Source: an uncultured Flavobacteriales bacterium
Lineage (GTDB): Bacteria; Bacteroidota; Bacteroidia; Flavobacteriales_D; CAJJDF01
NCBI GenBank assembly: GCA_937129365.1
Contig: CAKZNB010000018.1
Location: 62,001 to 126,000 of the forward strand
Direction of reading: 5' to 3'
Length of the DNA stretch: 64,000 nucleotides
Of this stretch, positions 27,007 to 36,908 are shown one piece after another; within the stretch, counting starts at the first letter, position 1; each line of letters starts with the position of its first letter. A program made the position numbers and the translations under genes. The notes under the pieces are model-generated. The model was not told where the DNA came from and did no database searches. It saw nothing but the letters and a program-made list of their open reading frames with translations.

Positions 27007-28663
27007 TAATTCCTTTTCAATAAGCAATAGATTGTTTTGGAGTTTAATAGCTTTATTTACCATTTTCTATGTAAGAGTTTTATTTATAGTTATTTACGGA
27101 ATTGATGCTTCGATTTACGCATCGATAAGTGCAGAAATGATTGAAACTAATAATTGGCTTCAGATTTTTCATAAGGGAAATGATTATTTAGATAAGCCTC
27201 CACTCCATTTTTGGTTGTCAGCCACATTTTTTAAGGTGTTTGGTGTAAATACATTTGCCTACAAACTCCCCTCCTTTCTATTCACAATATTAGGGACATA
27301 TTCAACTTACAGGCTTGGCAAACTACTTTACTCTAGTGATATTGGAAAACTTTCGGCATTAATGTTCTATAGTTGCTTTTCGGTTATTTTAATCAACCAG
27401 GACGTAAGAACAGATACCATTTTGGTAGGAATAGTAGTCTTTTCAATTTGGAATCTTGTAGCGTATCTTAAAACAAATAATTCTTGGAATTTTGTTTTTG
27501 GATTTATTGGTATTGGATTGGCAATGCTTGCGAAAGGACCAATAGGATTAATGGTTCCTGTATTGGCATTAGGAATTCATTTTATGATTAAAGGAGAATG
27601 GAAAAACATATTTAAATGGCAATGGCTAATTGGACTAGGGATTACTGCGATTGTAATATCACCAATGCTTTGGGGGCTTTATCATCAGTTTGATTTGCAA
27701 CCAAGTAAAGAGTTTCATTTGTCATCAGGAATTCAAGGAAAAGGAACTTCTGGGCTTAAATTTTATTTTTGGGATCAATCATTCGGTAGAATAACTGGCG
27801 ATAATAAAGAGTGGAAAAACAATGCCTCTTCATTATTTTTCACTCATACATTTTTATGGTCATTTTTGCCCTGGTCATTTTTAGGAGTTGTTGGATTATT
27901 TTCAAAGTTTTTCAATTCGATTAAATCAATAAAAAATCACGAATTCTATACCCTTGGAGCAATTATATTACCATTTATCGCTATGTCAATGTCTCAGTTT
28001 CAGTTGCCTCATTATATATATGTATTTTTTCCTCTTTGGTTTATTATTACTGGTTGGTATATTAGCAGAATCAATAATAATGGGGCTTGGCTAATGTTTT
28101 TAATCATATTTCACCATTTTATCAACCTCTGCTTTATTCTGCTTTCTATTGCGGTTTGTGTATTTATTTTTCCTACAAGCTCAGTTCTTATTTGGGGAGG
28201 TTTAATACTGCTTATCGGACTGCTTGTTTATTTTATAATTTCAACAAGAAAAAAAGAACACCTTATTTCTACTACAGCCATTGCATTTTCTACAGTAATG
28301 TTTGTATTTGCATTTCATTTTATGCCTTCTATTTTAAAATATGATGCACCCTCAAATGCCGCAATCAAAAGTATAGAGCTAAATCCAAATAGAATTTTTT
28401 CAAATGATGCTTCTAGCCTTGCCTTTGATGTATACAGTAACAACACTATTGAATATAAGGACATCAACAAACTTAATGAATTTGCAAATAACAACAATTA
28501 TATATTTGTAAAAGATGATTATTTAGATCTTATAAAAAATACTTACAAAACAAAAGCGGTGTATGAGTTTGACTATCATGCCCCAACTCAAATCACCGCT
28601 AATTTTTTAAATCCTAAGACTAGGAAATCTACTATTTCAACTTATTATTTGATAGAATTTTAA
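26996..28663 (+). CDS. GT39/ArnT-like membrane glycosyltransferase
   Basis: 555 residues from the ATG at 26996, 3 nt after a TTG that would also be in frame. About eleven membrane helices. The first periplasmic loop has YGIDASIYASISAEMIETNNW and HKGNDYLDKPPLHFW, the acidic and KPPL motifs of GT39/ArnT-type transferases, which use polyprenyl-phosphate sugar donors. The family modifies lipid A, proteins or glycans at the outer face of the inner membrane. It overlaps the OstA-like gene, which suggests lipid A or LPS modification, but the sugar and acceptor are not known. Its stop codon overlaps that of the convergent next gene in a TTAA. Confidence 0.82.
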   Translation: MLNNNSFSISNRLFWSLIALFTIFYVRVLFIVIYGIDASIYASISAEMIETNNWLQIFHKGNDYLDKPPLHFWLSATFFKVFGVNTFAYKLPSFLFTILGTYSTYRLGKLLYSSDIGKLSALMFYSCFSVILINQDVRTDTILVGIVVFSIWNLVAYLKTNNSWNFVFGFIGIGLAMLAKGPIGLMVPVLALGIHFMIKGEWKNIFKWQWLIGLGITAIVISPMLWGLYHQFDLQPSKEFHLSSGIQGKGTSGLKFYFWDQSFGRITGDNKEWKNNASSLFFTHTFLWSFLPWSFLGVVGLFSKFFNSIKSIKNHEFYTLGAIILPFIAMSMSQFQLPHYIYVFFPLWFIITGWYISRINNNGAWLMFLIIFHHFINLCFILLSIAVCVFIFPTSSVLIWGGLILLIGLLVYFIISTRKKEHLISTTAIAFSTVMFVFAFHFMPSILKYDAPSNAAIKSIELNPNRIFSNDASSLAFDVYSNNTIEYKDINKLNEFANNNNYIFVKDDYLDLIKNTYKTKAVYEFDYHAPTQITANFLNPKTRKSTISTYYLIEF

Positions 28664-29685
28664 TCTTCTATGATGTAATAAAAAATATTTGTAATTAAAT
28701 CATCATCAGATTCTGCTGTAGCAGCATTCACATATTCCTCAATTACAAGTCCAGTTTTCAACCCTTTTTCTTTACAATATTCATCAATTTTAAGGTGAGC
28801 CTCCATTCCGTTTTCATAAGAACCGTAGTAAGTTGCTTTCACAACATTACCTGCAGGAATAACAACAGCTTCCATCCCTTCGGGAGTTGTTTCTGGTTTA
28901 GCAGAAATCGGAACACAAGGAAATGCTTCTGCAGTGCTATCTACCTCATTCCAAGAGTAATAAATACAAGCAGAATTTCCTGCTACTTGGATATTTTCTT
29001 TACCAACTGTAGTAAAAATATTTTGATAATTAGTTGCAAAAAACTCTTGAGTCATTACTTCAGCCATAGTAGTTTTGTGCCTTACACCAAGGTAAGTAAT
29101 CTCAGGAAGTTCAACTTCTGACATTTCTATTCCCTTTTTCTCAGGTTTTGCAATAGAAGCAACTTTTCCAATATTTTCCAATCCTTTTTCAAAATCAGGC
29201 CCCATCATCTTATCAAACATTCCAAACATTCCCATTGGTCTCATTAAAAATGGTAAAGCTCCTTTATCGTTCCAAGTCATTTTAGTACCACCACTTTCAG
29301 TTTCCTCAAGTGCAATATATCCTTCTGATACCGATTCCCACTCAGGAAATTCAAGATCGTAAACAATTTTCTCATTAGGTACGGATTCTTTTAATGTCAT
29401 ACTTCCTGTACCAGATAATTCTGGATCTCCAATCCAAGTCGTTTTAGAACCAATAGTGCCTGCACTTCCTTCAAAAGTAGATGTTAATGTTGAGTCCTTC
29501 TCTTTCCATGGCGACCAAGCCTGCCATTTTTCAAATGTGTTGATTTGACTCCATACTGCTTCCTTAGAGGCGTCAACTTCTAATTCACGAGTAACAGAAT
29601 ATTCTTTTGGAGAAAAAACCGCTAATAATACATAAACTAAAAATAAAGCGACAAGTGTTATCAGTAAACCTTTTAAAAATTTCAT
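28660..29685 (-). CDS. SRPBCC domain plus GyrI-like ligand-binding domain protein
   Basis: 341 residues. Residues 5-23 form a membrane or signal segment. Residues ~30-165 are a SRPBCC (polyketide cyclase-like) domain (VTRELEVDASKEAVWSQINTFEKWQAWSPW). Residues ~180-341 are a GyrI-like AraC effector-binding domain (EITYLGVRHKTTMAEV, then VVIPAGNVVKATYYGSYENGMEAHLKI). The pair is a common Bacteroidota arrangement that probably binds a small hydrophobic molecule; no enzyme activity is known. It is convergent with the GT39-like gene, sharing TTAA. Confidence 0.8.
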   Translation of the reverse strand: MKFLKGLLITLVALFLVYVLLAVFSPKEYSVTRELEVDASKEAVWSQINTFEKWQAWSPWKEKDSTLTSTFEGSAGTIGSKTTWIGDPELSGTGSMTLKESVPNEKIVYDLEFPEWESVSEGYIALEETESGGTKMTWNDKGALPFLMRPMGMFGMFDKMMGPDFEKGLENIGKVASIAKPEKKGIEMSEVELPEITYLGVRHKTTMAEVMTQEFFATNYQNIFTTVGKENIQVAGNSACIYYSWNEVDSTAEAFPCVPISAKPETTPEGMEAVVIPAGNVVKATYYGSYENGMEAHLKIDEYCKEKGLKTGLVIEEYVNAATAESDDDLITNIFYYIIED

Positions 29686-29754
29686 AATAGTTAGTTTTTT
29701 TTGTTAATACGTTTAAAGTTAATGAATTAATTTTAAATCAAAAAAAATGATTTA

Positions 29755-30582
29755 TTACCCTTTTTGACTAAAGAATTTTTCATCCTTATAATCGTGAGTT
29801 AATCTGCCTGATTCTTCAGCCATGTAGCCTGCACTTGGGTTAAAATAATATTCCTTATTAGCTATTAAACAACCAATCCAAAAAGTCTCTTTATCTCCCC
29901 AAATATATTGGTAAGTTTCTTTATGTCTGTTGTTTAAGTTAAAAATACATTGAAAAGATTCTTTTTGCTTTTCTCTGTTCATTACAACTACTCCAGATTC
30001 TTGCAATGCTTCTTTTACGGGCTTTTTTGGAATCTCAGAGTCATAGATATAATCCCATTCTTTAGGGAAATTGGCTTTTTTTTCTGGTAATAATGTGGTT
30101 AACCAGTCTTTTCTCTTTTTAAAAAATGAAACACTCTCAAATTTATTAGCAATAATTAATCTGTAAAACTGAGTCAATGGGTTTCTAAGTTTGCTGAATT
30201 GCCACTTTTCTAAATCTCTAAAAAAATAAGTTCCTGTTTCAATATAGTGTTCATCTTCAAAGAGAGTAGTTGGATTTTGATGAAGTAAAACATCTGCATC
30301 ACACAAAAACACCTCTTGAAAAGAGGAATAAAAAAAAGCAAATACTTTTACTTGAAAACCCTTCCAGTGCTGAGGATTGTCAGAATAGTCTTCTACATTT
30401 TTAAAAGTAATTCCTTCTATGTTGGAAAATTCATTTTTAGTTTTTTCAGAAATTTCTTTCCCTATTTCCCACAATTCAATGGGCAATTGACAACCCATCT
30501 TTCTAATGCCTTGAATATTTAAGAGAGTAATTTCCTCATACTTTTTAGGAACAGTAATTACAATACCTCTTTTATTTGGCAT
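29755..30582 (-). CDS. GT71 (Mnn1-type) alpha-mannosyltransferase-like protein
   Basis: 275 residues, no signal peptide. The core has the DxD metal-binding motif FLCDADVLLHQNP (Asp95 and Asp97) after IELWEIGKE. The pattern of a substrate-binding loop before a DxD and a C-terminal AGYMAEESG resembles Mnn1/TTM GT71 enzymes, which add sugar to proteins or glycans. It starts 25 nt after accA on the same strand, so it may be co-transcribed, with no metabolic link apparent. Donor and acceptor are unknown; a divergent GT-A transferase is the safest description. Confidence 0.62.
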   Translation of the reverse strand: MPNKRGIVITVPKKYEEITLLNIQGIRKMGCQLPIELWEIGKEISEKTKNEFSNIEGITFKNVEDYSDNPQHWKGFQVKVFAFFYSSFQEVFLCDADVLLHQNPTTLFEDEHYIETGTYFFRDLEKWQFSKLRNPLTQFYRLIIANKFESVSFFKKRKDWLTTLLPEKKANFPKEWDYIYDSEIPKKPVKEALQESGVVVMNREKQKESFQCIFNLNNRHKETYQYIWGDKETFWIGCLIANKEYYFNPSAGYMAEESGRLTHDYKDEKFFSQKG

Positions 30583-30607
30583 AATTATGGAATTTAGAAT
30601 TTAAAAA

Positions 30608-31564
30608 TTAATCAGCCACAACTCCCATATCAGTAAATTTCTCAATTCTTTGATTGATTAACTCATCTGTTTTTAATTCAGAAAGTGTTTTTATGTGTTT
30701 CTTAATTTCTGCCTTTACTTTTTTGAAAGTTGCTTCAGGATTAGAGTGAGCACCACCAATTGGTTCTTTAATAATTCCATCAATCAGCCTATTCTTTTTC
30801 ATGTCCTTAGCTGTAAGTTTTAATGCTTCAGCAGCTTCTTCTTTATGTTCCCAATTTCTCCAAAGAATGGAAGAACAAGATTCTGGAGAAATTACCGAAT
30901 ACCAAGTGTTTTCGAGCATCAATACTTTATCTCCGATTCCGATTCCCAATGCACCACCAGATGCACCTTCCCCAATAATAATATTGATAACAGGAACAGT
31001 TAAATTCATCATTTCGAATAAATTTCTTGCAATTGCTTCTCCTTGACCTCTTTCCTCAGCTTCTAATCCTGGAAACGCTCCTGGAGTATCAATCAAACAT
31101 ACAATAGGCTTGTTGAATTTTTCAGCTAATTTCATTAGTCTTAATGCCTTACGATATCCTTCAGGATTTGGCATTCCAAAATTCCTGTATTGTCTTTGTT
31201 TAGTATTGATTCCTTTTTGTTGACCAATAAACATCACAGATTGTCCATCAACTAATCCAAAACCTCCCACCATTGCTTTATCATCCTTAACTCCTCTATC
31301 TCCATGCATTTCTATGAAATTACCGTCTGTAATTGCCTCAATGTAAGCTAAAGTATAAGGTCTTTCTGGATGTCTTGAAACTTGAACTCTTTGCCAAGGC
31401 GTCAAACCTTCATAAATTTCTTTTTTTGTTTCAATAATCTTTTCCTCCAATTCCTTCATTGTAATTGAAGCATCTACTCCTCCTTTATCTTCTATTTCTT
31501 TAAGTTTAGCCAATTGCTCGTCTAACTCTTCAATTTTCTTTTCAAAATCTAAATAAATCGCCAT
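30608..31564 (-). CDS. accA: acetyl-CoA carboxylase carboxyltransferase subunit alpha
   Basis: 318 residues from [10 protein letters not shown]; a longer frame to 31597 includes a near-consensus promoter box (31580-31587) and is rejected. Family features: [61 protein letters not shown], and [25 protein letters not shown], which carries the crotonase-fold oxyanion site. With AccD it transfers the carboxyl group from biotin to acetyl-CoA, the committed step of fatty-acid synthesis. accD is not in the window. Confidence 0.95.
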   Translation of the reverse strand: MAIYLDFEKKIEELDEQLAKLKEIEDKGGVDASITMKELEEKIIETKKEIYEGLTPWQRVQVSRHPERPYTLAYIEAITDGNFIEMHGDRGVKDDKAMVGGFGLVDGQSVMFIGQQKGINTKQRQYRNFGMPNPEGYRKALRLMKLAEKFNKPIVCLIDTPGAFPGLEAEERGQGEAIARNLFEMMNLTVPVINIIIGEGASGGALGIGIGDKVLMLENTWYSVISPESCSSILWRNWEHKEEAAEALKLTAKDMKKNRLIDGIIKEPIGGAHSNPEATFKKVKAEIKKHIKTLSELKTDELINQRIEKFTDMGVVAD

Positions 31565-31579
31565 AGTGTTAAATTTTAT

Positions 31580-31587
31580 CGAAGATA
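31580..31587 (-). promoter_or_regulatory. near-consensus -7 box of accA
   Basis: TATCTTCG on the minus strand differs from TAnnTTTG by one base and lies 15 nt upstream of the chosen accA ATG. It favours the start at 31564 over 31597. Confidence 0.35.
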
Positions 31588-31670
31588 CATAACCCAAAGT
31601 GAAATCAAGAAATTAATTTTCACTTTTTAGTCCACAATAGCAAGTTTATATATTAATGAATAAAATCTAT

Positions 31671-31678
31671 TATCTTTG
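31671..31678 (+). promoter_or_regulatory. -7 box before the HEAT-like gene
   Basis: TATCTTTG is a perfect TAnnTTTG match, 22 nt before the ATG at 31701. Upstream GTTTA at 31644-31648 could be a weak -33 element. Confidence 0.6.
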
Positions 31679-31700
31679 CATCCCAATAAATATATAGAGT

Positions 31701-32246
31701 ATGGAAGCTGAGAAAAAACAAAATAAATTAATTGATGATTTAATCCAAGATTTATCCTCCAAAGATCCCAAAATATTGACATCTGCACTAAAAAGAGTAA
31801 GATCTAAAGGAAATGAAAAAGTTATTCCATCATTATTTAATATTATTGAAAGTAACCCAGAATCTAAGTTAGTTGATGAGGCAAAAAGTATTATTCTTGA
31901 GTTAAAATCTACCGCTTCTATCCCCTATTTATTGGAAGTTTTAGAAAATCACAACAATTCAGAAATTCGTGAATTGGTACTTAGCTCTTTTTGGCAAACA
32001 GGGTTTAATGCTCATCAACACATAGATAAATTTGTAACTGCTGCTACCAAAGGAAGCTACATGGAAGCTTTTGAAGCCTACACAGTAATTGACAACCTTG
32101 AAGGTCCCTTTGAAGAAGAATCTATTATGGAAGCTCAATTGGTATTGAAAACTTATTTTTCAGCTAATAATGATGAAGATGAAAAATTTGCCATCTTAAA
32201 AAACATTGCAAAGCAACTTGCTAATTATGAATTGACTATTCAGTAG
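31701..32246 (+). CDS. HEAT-repeat-like alpha-helical protein
   Basis: 181 residues, all helical. Residues ~10-115 contain three HEAT-like helix pairs (SKDPKILTSALKRVRSKGNEK, ESKLVDEAKSIILEL, NNSEIRELVLSSFWQTGF). The C-terminal ~60 residues are less regular. No signal peptide or catalytic motif. Such proteins are usually protein-interaction scaffolds; the partner is unknown. It is monocistronic, with its own promoter, and its end overlaps the convergent globin gene by 11 nt. Confidence 0.6.
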   Translation: MEAEKKQNKLIDDLIQDLSSKDPKILTSALKRVRSKGNEKVIPSLFNIIESNPESKLVDEAKSIILELKSTASIPYLLEVLENHNNSEIRELVLSSFWQTGFNAHQHIDKFVTAATKGSYMEAFEAYTVIDNLEGPFEEESIMEAQLVLKTYFSANNDEDEKFAILKNIAKQLANYELTIQ

Positions 32247-32646
32247 TTTTTGGCTTGTGTTTCCACATATTCATATATAAATGTGTAGACATTCTTCTCG
32301 CTTTTCCTTTCGCAAGATTTGCTCTTTTGCCTTCAAATAGTGAGTCAATAGTGGAATTCCATAACATCAACCATTGATAAAAATGATCTTGGGTAATTGA
32401 ATACTTCATAGATTTATCCGTTTCTTGATGAGCTTTCATAGGGTTTCCTTTGAATTTTATCACTCCAAAAAGGTTAGTTTCCCAAAAATCAGTCAATTTT
32501 ATTAAATGAGCGTCCCATATTTCATTCGAAGTCAATCGTTTATTAAATATTGGACCTAATATTTCATGTTTTCTGATTGCTGAATAAAAGGTATTTACTA
32601 ATAGGTTTACATCTTCCCTATTCTGTATGTCTTTTTTTGAGTTCAT
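32236..32646 (-). CDS. group III truncated hemoglobin
   Basis: 136 residues, a 2/2 globin. It matches the group III pattern: DIQNREDVNLLVNTFYSAIRKHEILGPIF, then WDAHLIKLTDFWETNLFG, KGNPMKAHQ, HFYQWLMLW with the candidate proximal histidine, and FEGKRANLAKGKARRMS. Members bind haem and are linked to oxygen or nitric oxide chemistry. The exact ligand is unknown. Its end overlaps the convergent HEAT-like gene by 11 nt. Confidence 0.87.
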   Translation of the reverse strand: MNSKKDIQNREDVNLLVNTFYSAIRKHEILGPIFNKRLTSNEIWDAHLIKLTDFWETNLFGVIKFKGNPMKAHQETDKSMKYSITQDHFYQWLMLWNSTIDSLFEGKRANLAKGKARRMSTHLYMNMWKHKPKTTE

Positions 32647-32794
32647 TTCTATATTTAATTGCAGAATTGTTTTTCTAAAGGTAATCTATCAGAATTTAAT
32701 TTTATAACCTTCTTGACATTCATATAAATGAATTTTATCATATTTTATGATAGTTAATTAGTTTTAGTAGATTTGGTAAAAGCTTACAAAACCT

Positions 32795-34330
32795 ATGTCA
32801 TCACAAACATTCAGAACTAAAATAACCGAAGGATATACTTTTAAAAAAGATTACATAACTCTTGGTGGGGCTATGTTTGATGGAGAATGTGTTTCAAATA
32901 CTCACATAAAAATTCCATTAAAAACCATATCAAGACATGGGTTAATTGCGGGTGCTACCGGAACAGGAAAAACCAAAACTTTGCAGGTAATGGCTGAACA
33001 ATTATCCTTAAAGGGAATTCCGAGTCTGTTAATGGATTTAAAAGGAGATTTATCTGGATTAGCAGCAGAGGGAGAATCCAATGAACATATAGTATGGAGA
33101 CATATTTCTATAGGTGATTTACCTTATGATGCTACTGCTATACCAACTGAATTGATGACGATTTCTGAAGACAAAGGAGTGAAATTGAGAGCTACTGTTA
33201 CTGAGTTTGGACCAGTTTTGATGTCGAAAATTCTGGACTTAAATGACACACAAGGAGGAATTTTGGCTTTAGTTTTTAAATACTGTGACGATAATTCTTA
33301 CCCTTTGTTGGATTTAAAAGATTTAAAAACGACCATTCAATATCTAAATAATGAAGGAAAAGAAGAAATCGAAAAAGAATACGGTGGGTTTTCCTCAGCT
33401 TCTGTTGCTACCATTATTAGAAAAATCATTGAGCTGGAACAACAAGGGGCAGAAAGTTTTTTTGGTGAAGAATCATTTGATGTAAATGATTTATTGAGAA
33501 AAGACAAAGATGGTAGAGGAATTCAATCGATAATCCGATTAACTAATATACAAGACAGACCCAAGTTGTTTTCTACATTTATGTTGAGTTTATTAGCAGA
33601 AGTATATGCAAATTTCCCTGAAGAGGGAGATGATGATGAACCCAAATTAGTGATTTTTATAGATGAGGCTCACTTGGTTTTTAGAGAAGCTACCAAAGCT
33701 CTAATGGCTCAGATTGAAGCGATTATAAAACTTATTCGTTCAAAAGGTGTTGGAATTTATTTCTGTACACAAAACCCAACAGACATTCCTGATATAGTAT
33801 TGAGTCAATTAGGATTGAAAGTACAACATGCGTTGAGAGCTTTTACTGCAAAAGATAGAAAAGCCATTACTAAGACCACTGAAAATTATCCTGACTCAGA
33901 GTTTTATGACACAAAAACCCTGATAACTTCTATGGGAATTGGGGAAGCTCTAATCACTTGCCTTAATGAAAAAGGAATCCCCACTCCGCTTGCTCATACA
34001 CTTTTGAGAGCACCCGTTTCAAGAATGGATGTGTTAACAGATGAGGAAATAGAAAAAGTTGTTTCAAACTCTGAATTAGTGGAGAAATATGAGAAAAACA
34101 TTGACAGAGAAAGTGCTCATGAAATACTAAAGGATAAACTCGAAAAAGCACATAAAAAAGAGCACCAAAAAGAAATTAAAAAAGAGAAAAGAAAGGCAGA
34201 AAAAGTTACTAAGAGTGAAAAAGGTTTTTTTGAAGAATTAAGTAAAAATACTATGGTTCGTCAGATTGGAAGGACTTTAGCTCGCGAATTAGGGAGAGGA
34301 TTGCTGGGAATATTAGGAGTTAAAAGATAA
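32795..34330 (+). CDS. HerA/FtsK-superfamily ATPase of the DUF853 (YjgR) type
   Basis: 511 residues. Walker A GATGTGKT is at 53-60 and Walker B VIFIDEAHLVF carries Asp290-Glu291. An LDLNDTQGGILALVFKYCDD segment, the CTQNPTDIPDIVLSQLGLKVQHALRAFTAKD stretch and a Lys/Glu-rich coiled tail (~435-475) fit the DUF853 family. It is cytoplasmic. The family is housekeeping-like and of unknown substrate. No NurA nuclease, SIR2 or other defence partner is adjacent, so a HerA defence system is not supported. It is convergent with the DUF2142 gene (3 nt apart). Confidence 0.85.
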   Translation: MSSQTFRTKITEGYTFKKDYITLGGAMFDGECVSNTHIKIPLKTISRHGLIAGATGTGKTKTLQVMAEQLSLKGIPSLLMDLKGDLSGLAAEGESNEHIVWRHISIGDLPYDATAIPTELMTISEDKGVKLRATVTEFGPVLMSKILDLNDTQGGILALVFKYCDDNSYPLLDLKDLKTTIQYLNNEGKEEIEKEYGGFSSASVATIIRKIIELEQQGAESFFGEESFDVNDLLRKDKDGRGIQSIIRLTNIQDRPKLFSTFMLSLLAEVYANFPEEGDDDEPKLVIFIDEAHLVFREATKALMAQIEAIIKLIRSKGVGIYFCTQNPTDIPDIVLSQLGLKVQHALRAFTAKDRKAITKTTENYPDSEFYDTKTLITSMGIGEALITCLNEKGIPTPLAHTLLRAPVSRMDVLTDEEIEKVVSNSELVEKYEKNIDRESAHEILKDKLEKAHKKEHQKEIKKEKRKAEKVTKSEKGFFEELSKNTMVRQIGRTLARELGRGLLGILGVKR

Positions 34331-34333
34331 TAG

Positions 34334-36190
34334 CTATTTACTTTTAAAGTATTGAATTTTAAAATCTTTGGCTAGTCCTGTTTTATTACTTGGATTGTAT
34401 AAATACACTTTTAATGATTCAAAATCTTCCAGGCAATAATACATGTTTGTAATGTATTCAAATCCATGTTTTTGTATGTTCTCAGAAAAATAAGTCGCTA
34501 CATAATATTTACTGTCTGGTTTATCATCAAACACAAATCGTATTTCTTCCTCATCTCTCCAACAACTTACCTCAAACTTATCCCCTTTTTTCACATCAGA
34601 AATACTAATAGTGAATGCGTAAGGATTCTTAGGAGAAAGCTCAAAAGCATAGCTATTATTAATAGAATCTAATACTACAGGGAATTTATTTGCATAAATT
34701 TTAATATCTCCTTCTACATGTTCATTGCTTAAATTAACTATTGATTTATTACTGAAATCATATTCCCAAGACAACTCATGACTTGTATTTGAATAGAAAA
34801 AGCTATTCATATTATACAATGAATAAATGGCTGAAAAAACAGAATAAAACAAAAATATTGAAACATAAATTACTTTTCTTACTTTAATTTTTTTGAACGA
34901 AAAAATCAAAAACAGCATAGGATATATCGGTGTAAAATATCTACCCATAAGTGGATACAACTTATCGCTACCTACTTGATTCCAAGTAAGATACTGAGAC
35001 AACATAATAAGCAAAGTTGAACTTATCACGATGATCAGTAAGATTATTTTTTGTTTCACCGAAAGAAAATACTCATCAGAAGAATAAGTAATTGCAAATA
35101 AAAATATTATCAGATATGCTAAGATATTAAACCAAGTAGAAAGTTGAAATCTGTTCCACCCAAAAATATTGATGTAACTACTAAAATTACTTTTGAATTC
35201 CCTTGCATAAGACTCTGCAAAAACTTGGATGGATTTAACTTTATTACTTTTAATAAAATCCATTTGCTTATTCATATCAGCTTTATAACCAAGTGTAACA
35301 TGGTCTCTAGAATCTTTATTATAACTTAAATAAGGAGTATAAACAGAATCGATATAGTTCTTCCAAATTATTGCAGAACCACCACCAAGCAAACAAGAAA
35401 CTACAAAAAATATATAAAATCTTTTCTTTGATTTAAACTTATTGAAAGGAATGAGTATTGTAAGTAAAACAATGGGAATATATACTAGCTTGGAAAGTCC
35501 TATGGATACTATCAAAAGAAGTAATAAAAGTTTTAACTTATTATTAAATTCTCCCTCTGTGAGAATTACATGTAACATAATAGCTAAATACAAAAAACTT
35601 AATCCATTGGTCATCATATCGGCACTGAAAGAACTGTTGATATACAGTGAGGTAGGTAACAAAATCAATATCCCGAATAGCAGTTTTTTTATTGGTAAAA
35701 ATTTTAATGTGAAATACATCAGAAATAACCAAAATGAAAAAGAAAAAAAACGGGTAATATAGATAATACTTATTGGACTAAAATCCATCTTAACTCCAAT
35801 AAAAACAGCAATAGTTTGTGGAAAATAGGAAATTGGAGAGTATAAGGCCGTATTGGGAAAATGAGCAAAGATTTTGTTCTCATTATTTAAAGCTATATAA
35901 GAGAATATTGAATCATTTTTAGAAATTTTAGCATAAGGATTGAATCTATATCTAAACATTTTATTTTGAAGAGAATCAAAACTCTTTGGAACATAACCTC
36001 CAACTGTTTTATTATCAGTAACAGGAGTTAAATTTCCTTCTGAAAGTTGGTAGGATCTGTATAAATGGTTGGGTGAATCAGGAACTTCAAATGGAGGAGT
36101 TAGTACGATGTACAAGCTACCAAACAAAAAGGCCAACAAGATAATTGACTTTTCTGGTTTAAGATTTTTTAATAATTGTATTCCCTTCAT
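34334..36190 (-). CDS. DUF2142-like multi-pass membrane protein
   Basis: 618 residues with 10-12 predicted membrane helices, first at ~15-33. The first loop reads TPPFEVPDSPNHLYRSYQLSEG, the signature of DUF2142 proteins, which resemble GT-C membrane glycosyltransferases. The C-terminal ~150 residues, after the last helix, are soluble. It may transfer a sugar to a cell-surface polymer, but donor and acceptor are unknown. It is monocistronic; no polysaccharide gene cluster surrounds it. Confidence 0.72.
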   Translation of the reverse strand: MKGIQLLKNLKPEKSIILLAFLFGSLYIVLTPPFEVPDSPNHLYRSYQLSEGNLTPVTDNKTVGGYVPKSFDSLQNKMFRYRFNPYAKISKNDSIFSYIALNNENKIFAHFPNTALYSPISYFPQTIAVFIGVKMDFSPISIIYITRFFSFSFWLFLMYFTLKFLPIKKLLFGILILLPTSLYINSSFSADMMTNGLSFLYLAIMLHVILTEGEFNNKLKLLLLLLIVSIGLSKLVYIPIVLLTILIPFNKFKSKKRFYIFFVVSCLLGGGSAIIWKNYIDSVYTPYLSYNKDSRDHVTLGYKADMNKQMDFIKSNKVKSIQVFAESYAREFKSNFSSYINIFGWNRFQLSTWFNILAYLIIFLFAITYSSDEYFLSVKQKIILLIIVISSTLLIMLSQYLTWNQVGSDKLYPLMGRYFTPIYPMLFLIFSFKKIKVRKVIYVSIFLFYSVFSAIYSLYNMNSFFYSNTSHELSWEYDFSNKSIVNLSNEHVEGDIKIYANKFPVVLDSINNSYAFELSPKNPYAFTISISDVKKGDKFEVSCWRDEEEIRFVFDDKPDSKYYVATYFSENIQKHGFEYITNMYYCLEDFESLKVYLYNPSNKTGLAKDFKIQYFKSK

Positions 36191-36327
36191 TTAAAACGAA
36201 ATTAAACATAATTACACGAATTACAATTATTCATATTTAAACAAAGTCAGCCCTTTTAATCACTGATAGTTATCATATTTTTAGGAAAGTTGTAAATTGA
36301 CCATTAGATTTAAGAAATTGAATCGTT

Positions 36328-36816
36328 ATGAGTAAAACAAGTGTTAGACCAAGAATTCGTGAAGAAATTTCTTTAAATCCTGATGAAGTAAGAAAAATAT
36401 TAATTGCTAACGAACAGTTTTACTTAAATGATTTTAGCTTTAGTAAAAGAAAAAATCATTGTACAATTGAAATTCATCCAAACCATCAACATTATTGGTC
36501 TCCACATGCTACATTTAATCTTGAAGAAACCGAAAACGGAACAATAGTTAGAGGAATTGTTGGACCAAAACCAAGTCTTTGGGCAACTTTCATGGTGTTC
36601 TATGTATTTGCAATTTCGGGTTTTACTATCACTGCTGTTATAGGTTCTGGAATGCTTTCTTTAGGAAAAAGTGGAGTCCTACTTTATATTTCTCCCATTT
36701 TTTTAATTTTACTTATTCTGGTATACGTAGCTGCTCAAGTTGGAAAAAACAAAGCTGCTCTTCAGACAAAAAAAATTCGAGATTTTATCAAAGAATCATT
36801 ATCCAAAGCAAAGTAG
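36328..36816 (+). CDS. conserved two-helix membrane protein of unknown function
   Basis: 162 residues. Residues ~1-85 are cytoplasmic, with a beta-rich section (FSKRKNHCTIEIHPNHQHYWSPH) and a GPKPSLWATF junction. Two membrane helices follow (about 90-110 and 117-137), then a basic tail. No family name is recognised. The next gene, glmM, has its own -7 box at 36881, so co-transcription is not needed. It is a real gene by length and composition. Confidence 0.65.
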   Translation: MSKTSVRPRIREEISLNPDEVRKILIANEQFYLNDFSFSKRKNHCTIEIHPNHQHYWSPHATFNLEETENGTIVRGIVGPKPSLWATFMVFYVFAISGFTITAVIGSGMLSLGKSGVLLYISPIFLILLILVYVAAQVGKNKAALQTKKIRDFIKESLSKAK

Positions 36817-36880
36817 TTTTATCCCCAAATCAAGGTTCATATCTTGAGAACTTAACTCTTCTGAAAAGTTCATTTTTTCT

Positions 36881-36888
36881 TACCTTTG
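36881..36888 (+). promoter_or_regulatory. -7 box before the phosphohexomutase gene
   Basis: TACCTTTG is a perfect TAnnTTTG match, 20 nt upstream of the ATG at 36909. It likely drives the run from glmM through the MBL hydrolase and beyond. Confidence 0.6.
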
Positions 36889-36908
36889 TGTAAACTTTTA
36901 GCCAAAGA

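Noticed and set aside
32795-34330. HerA-like ATPase as part of an antiphage defence system
   Set aside because: It has the DUF853 pattern and no NurA, SIR2, DUF4297 or other effector is adjacent. It is better read as a housekeeping-type protein.
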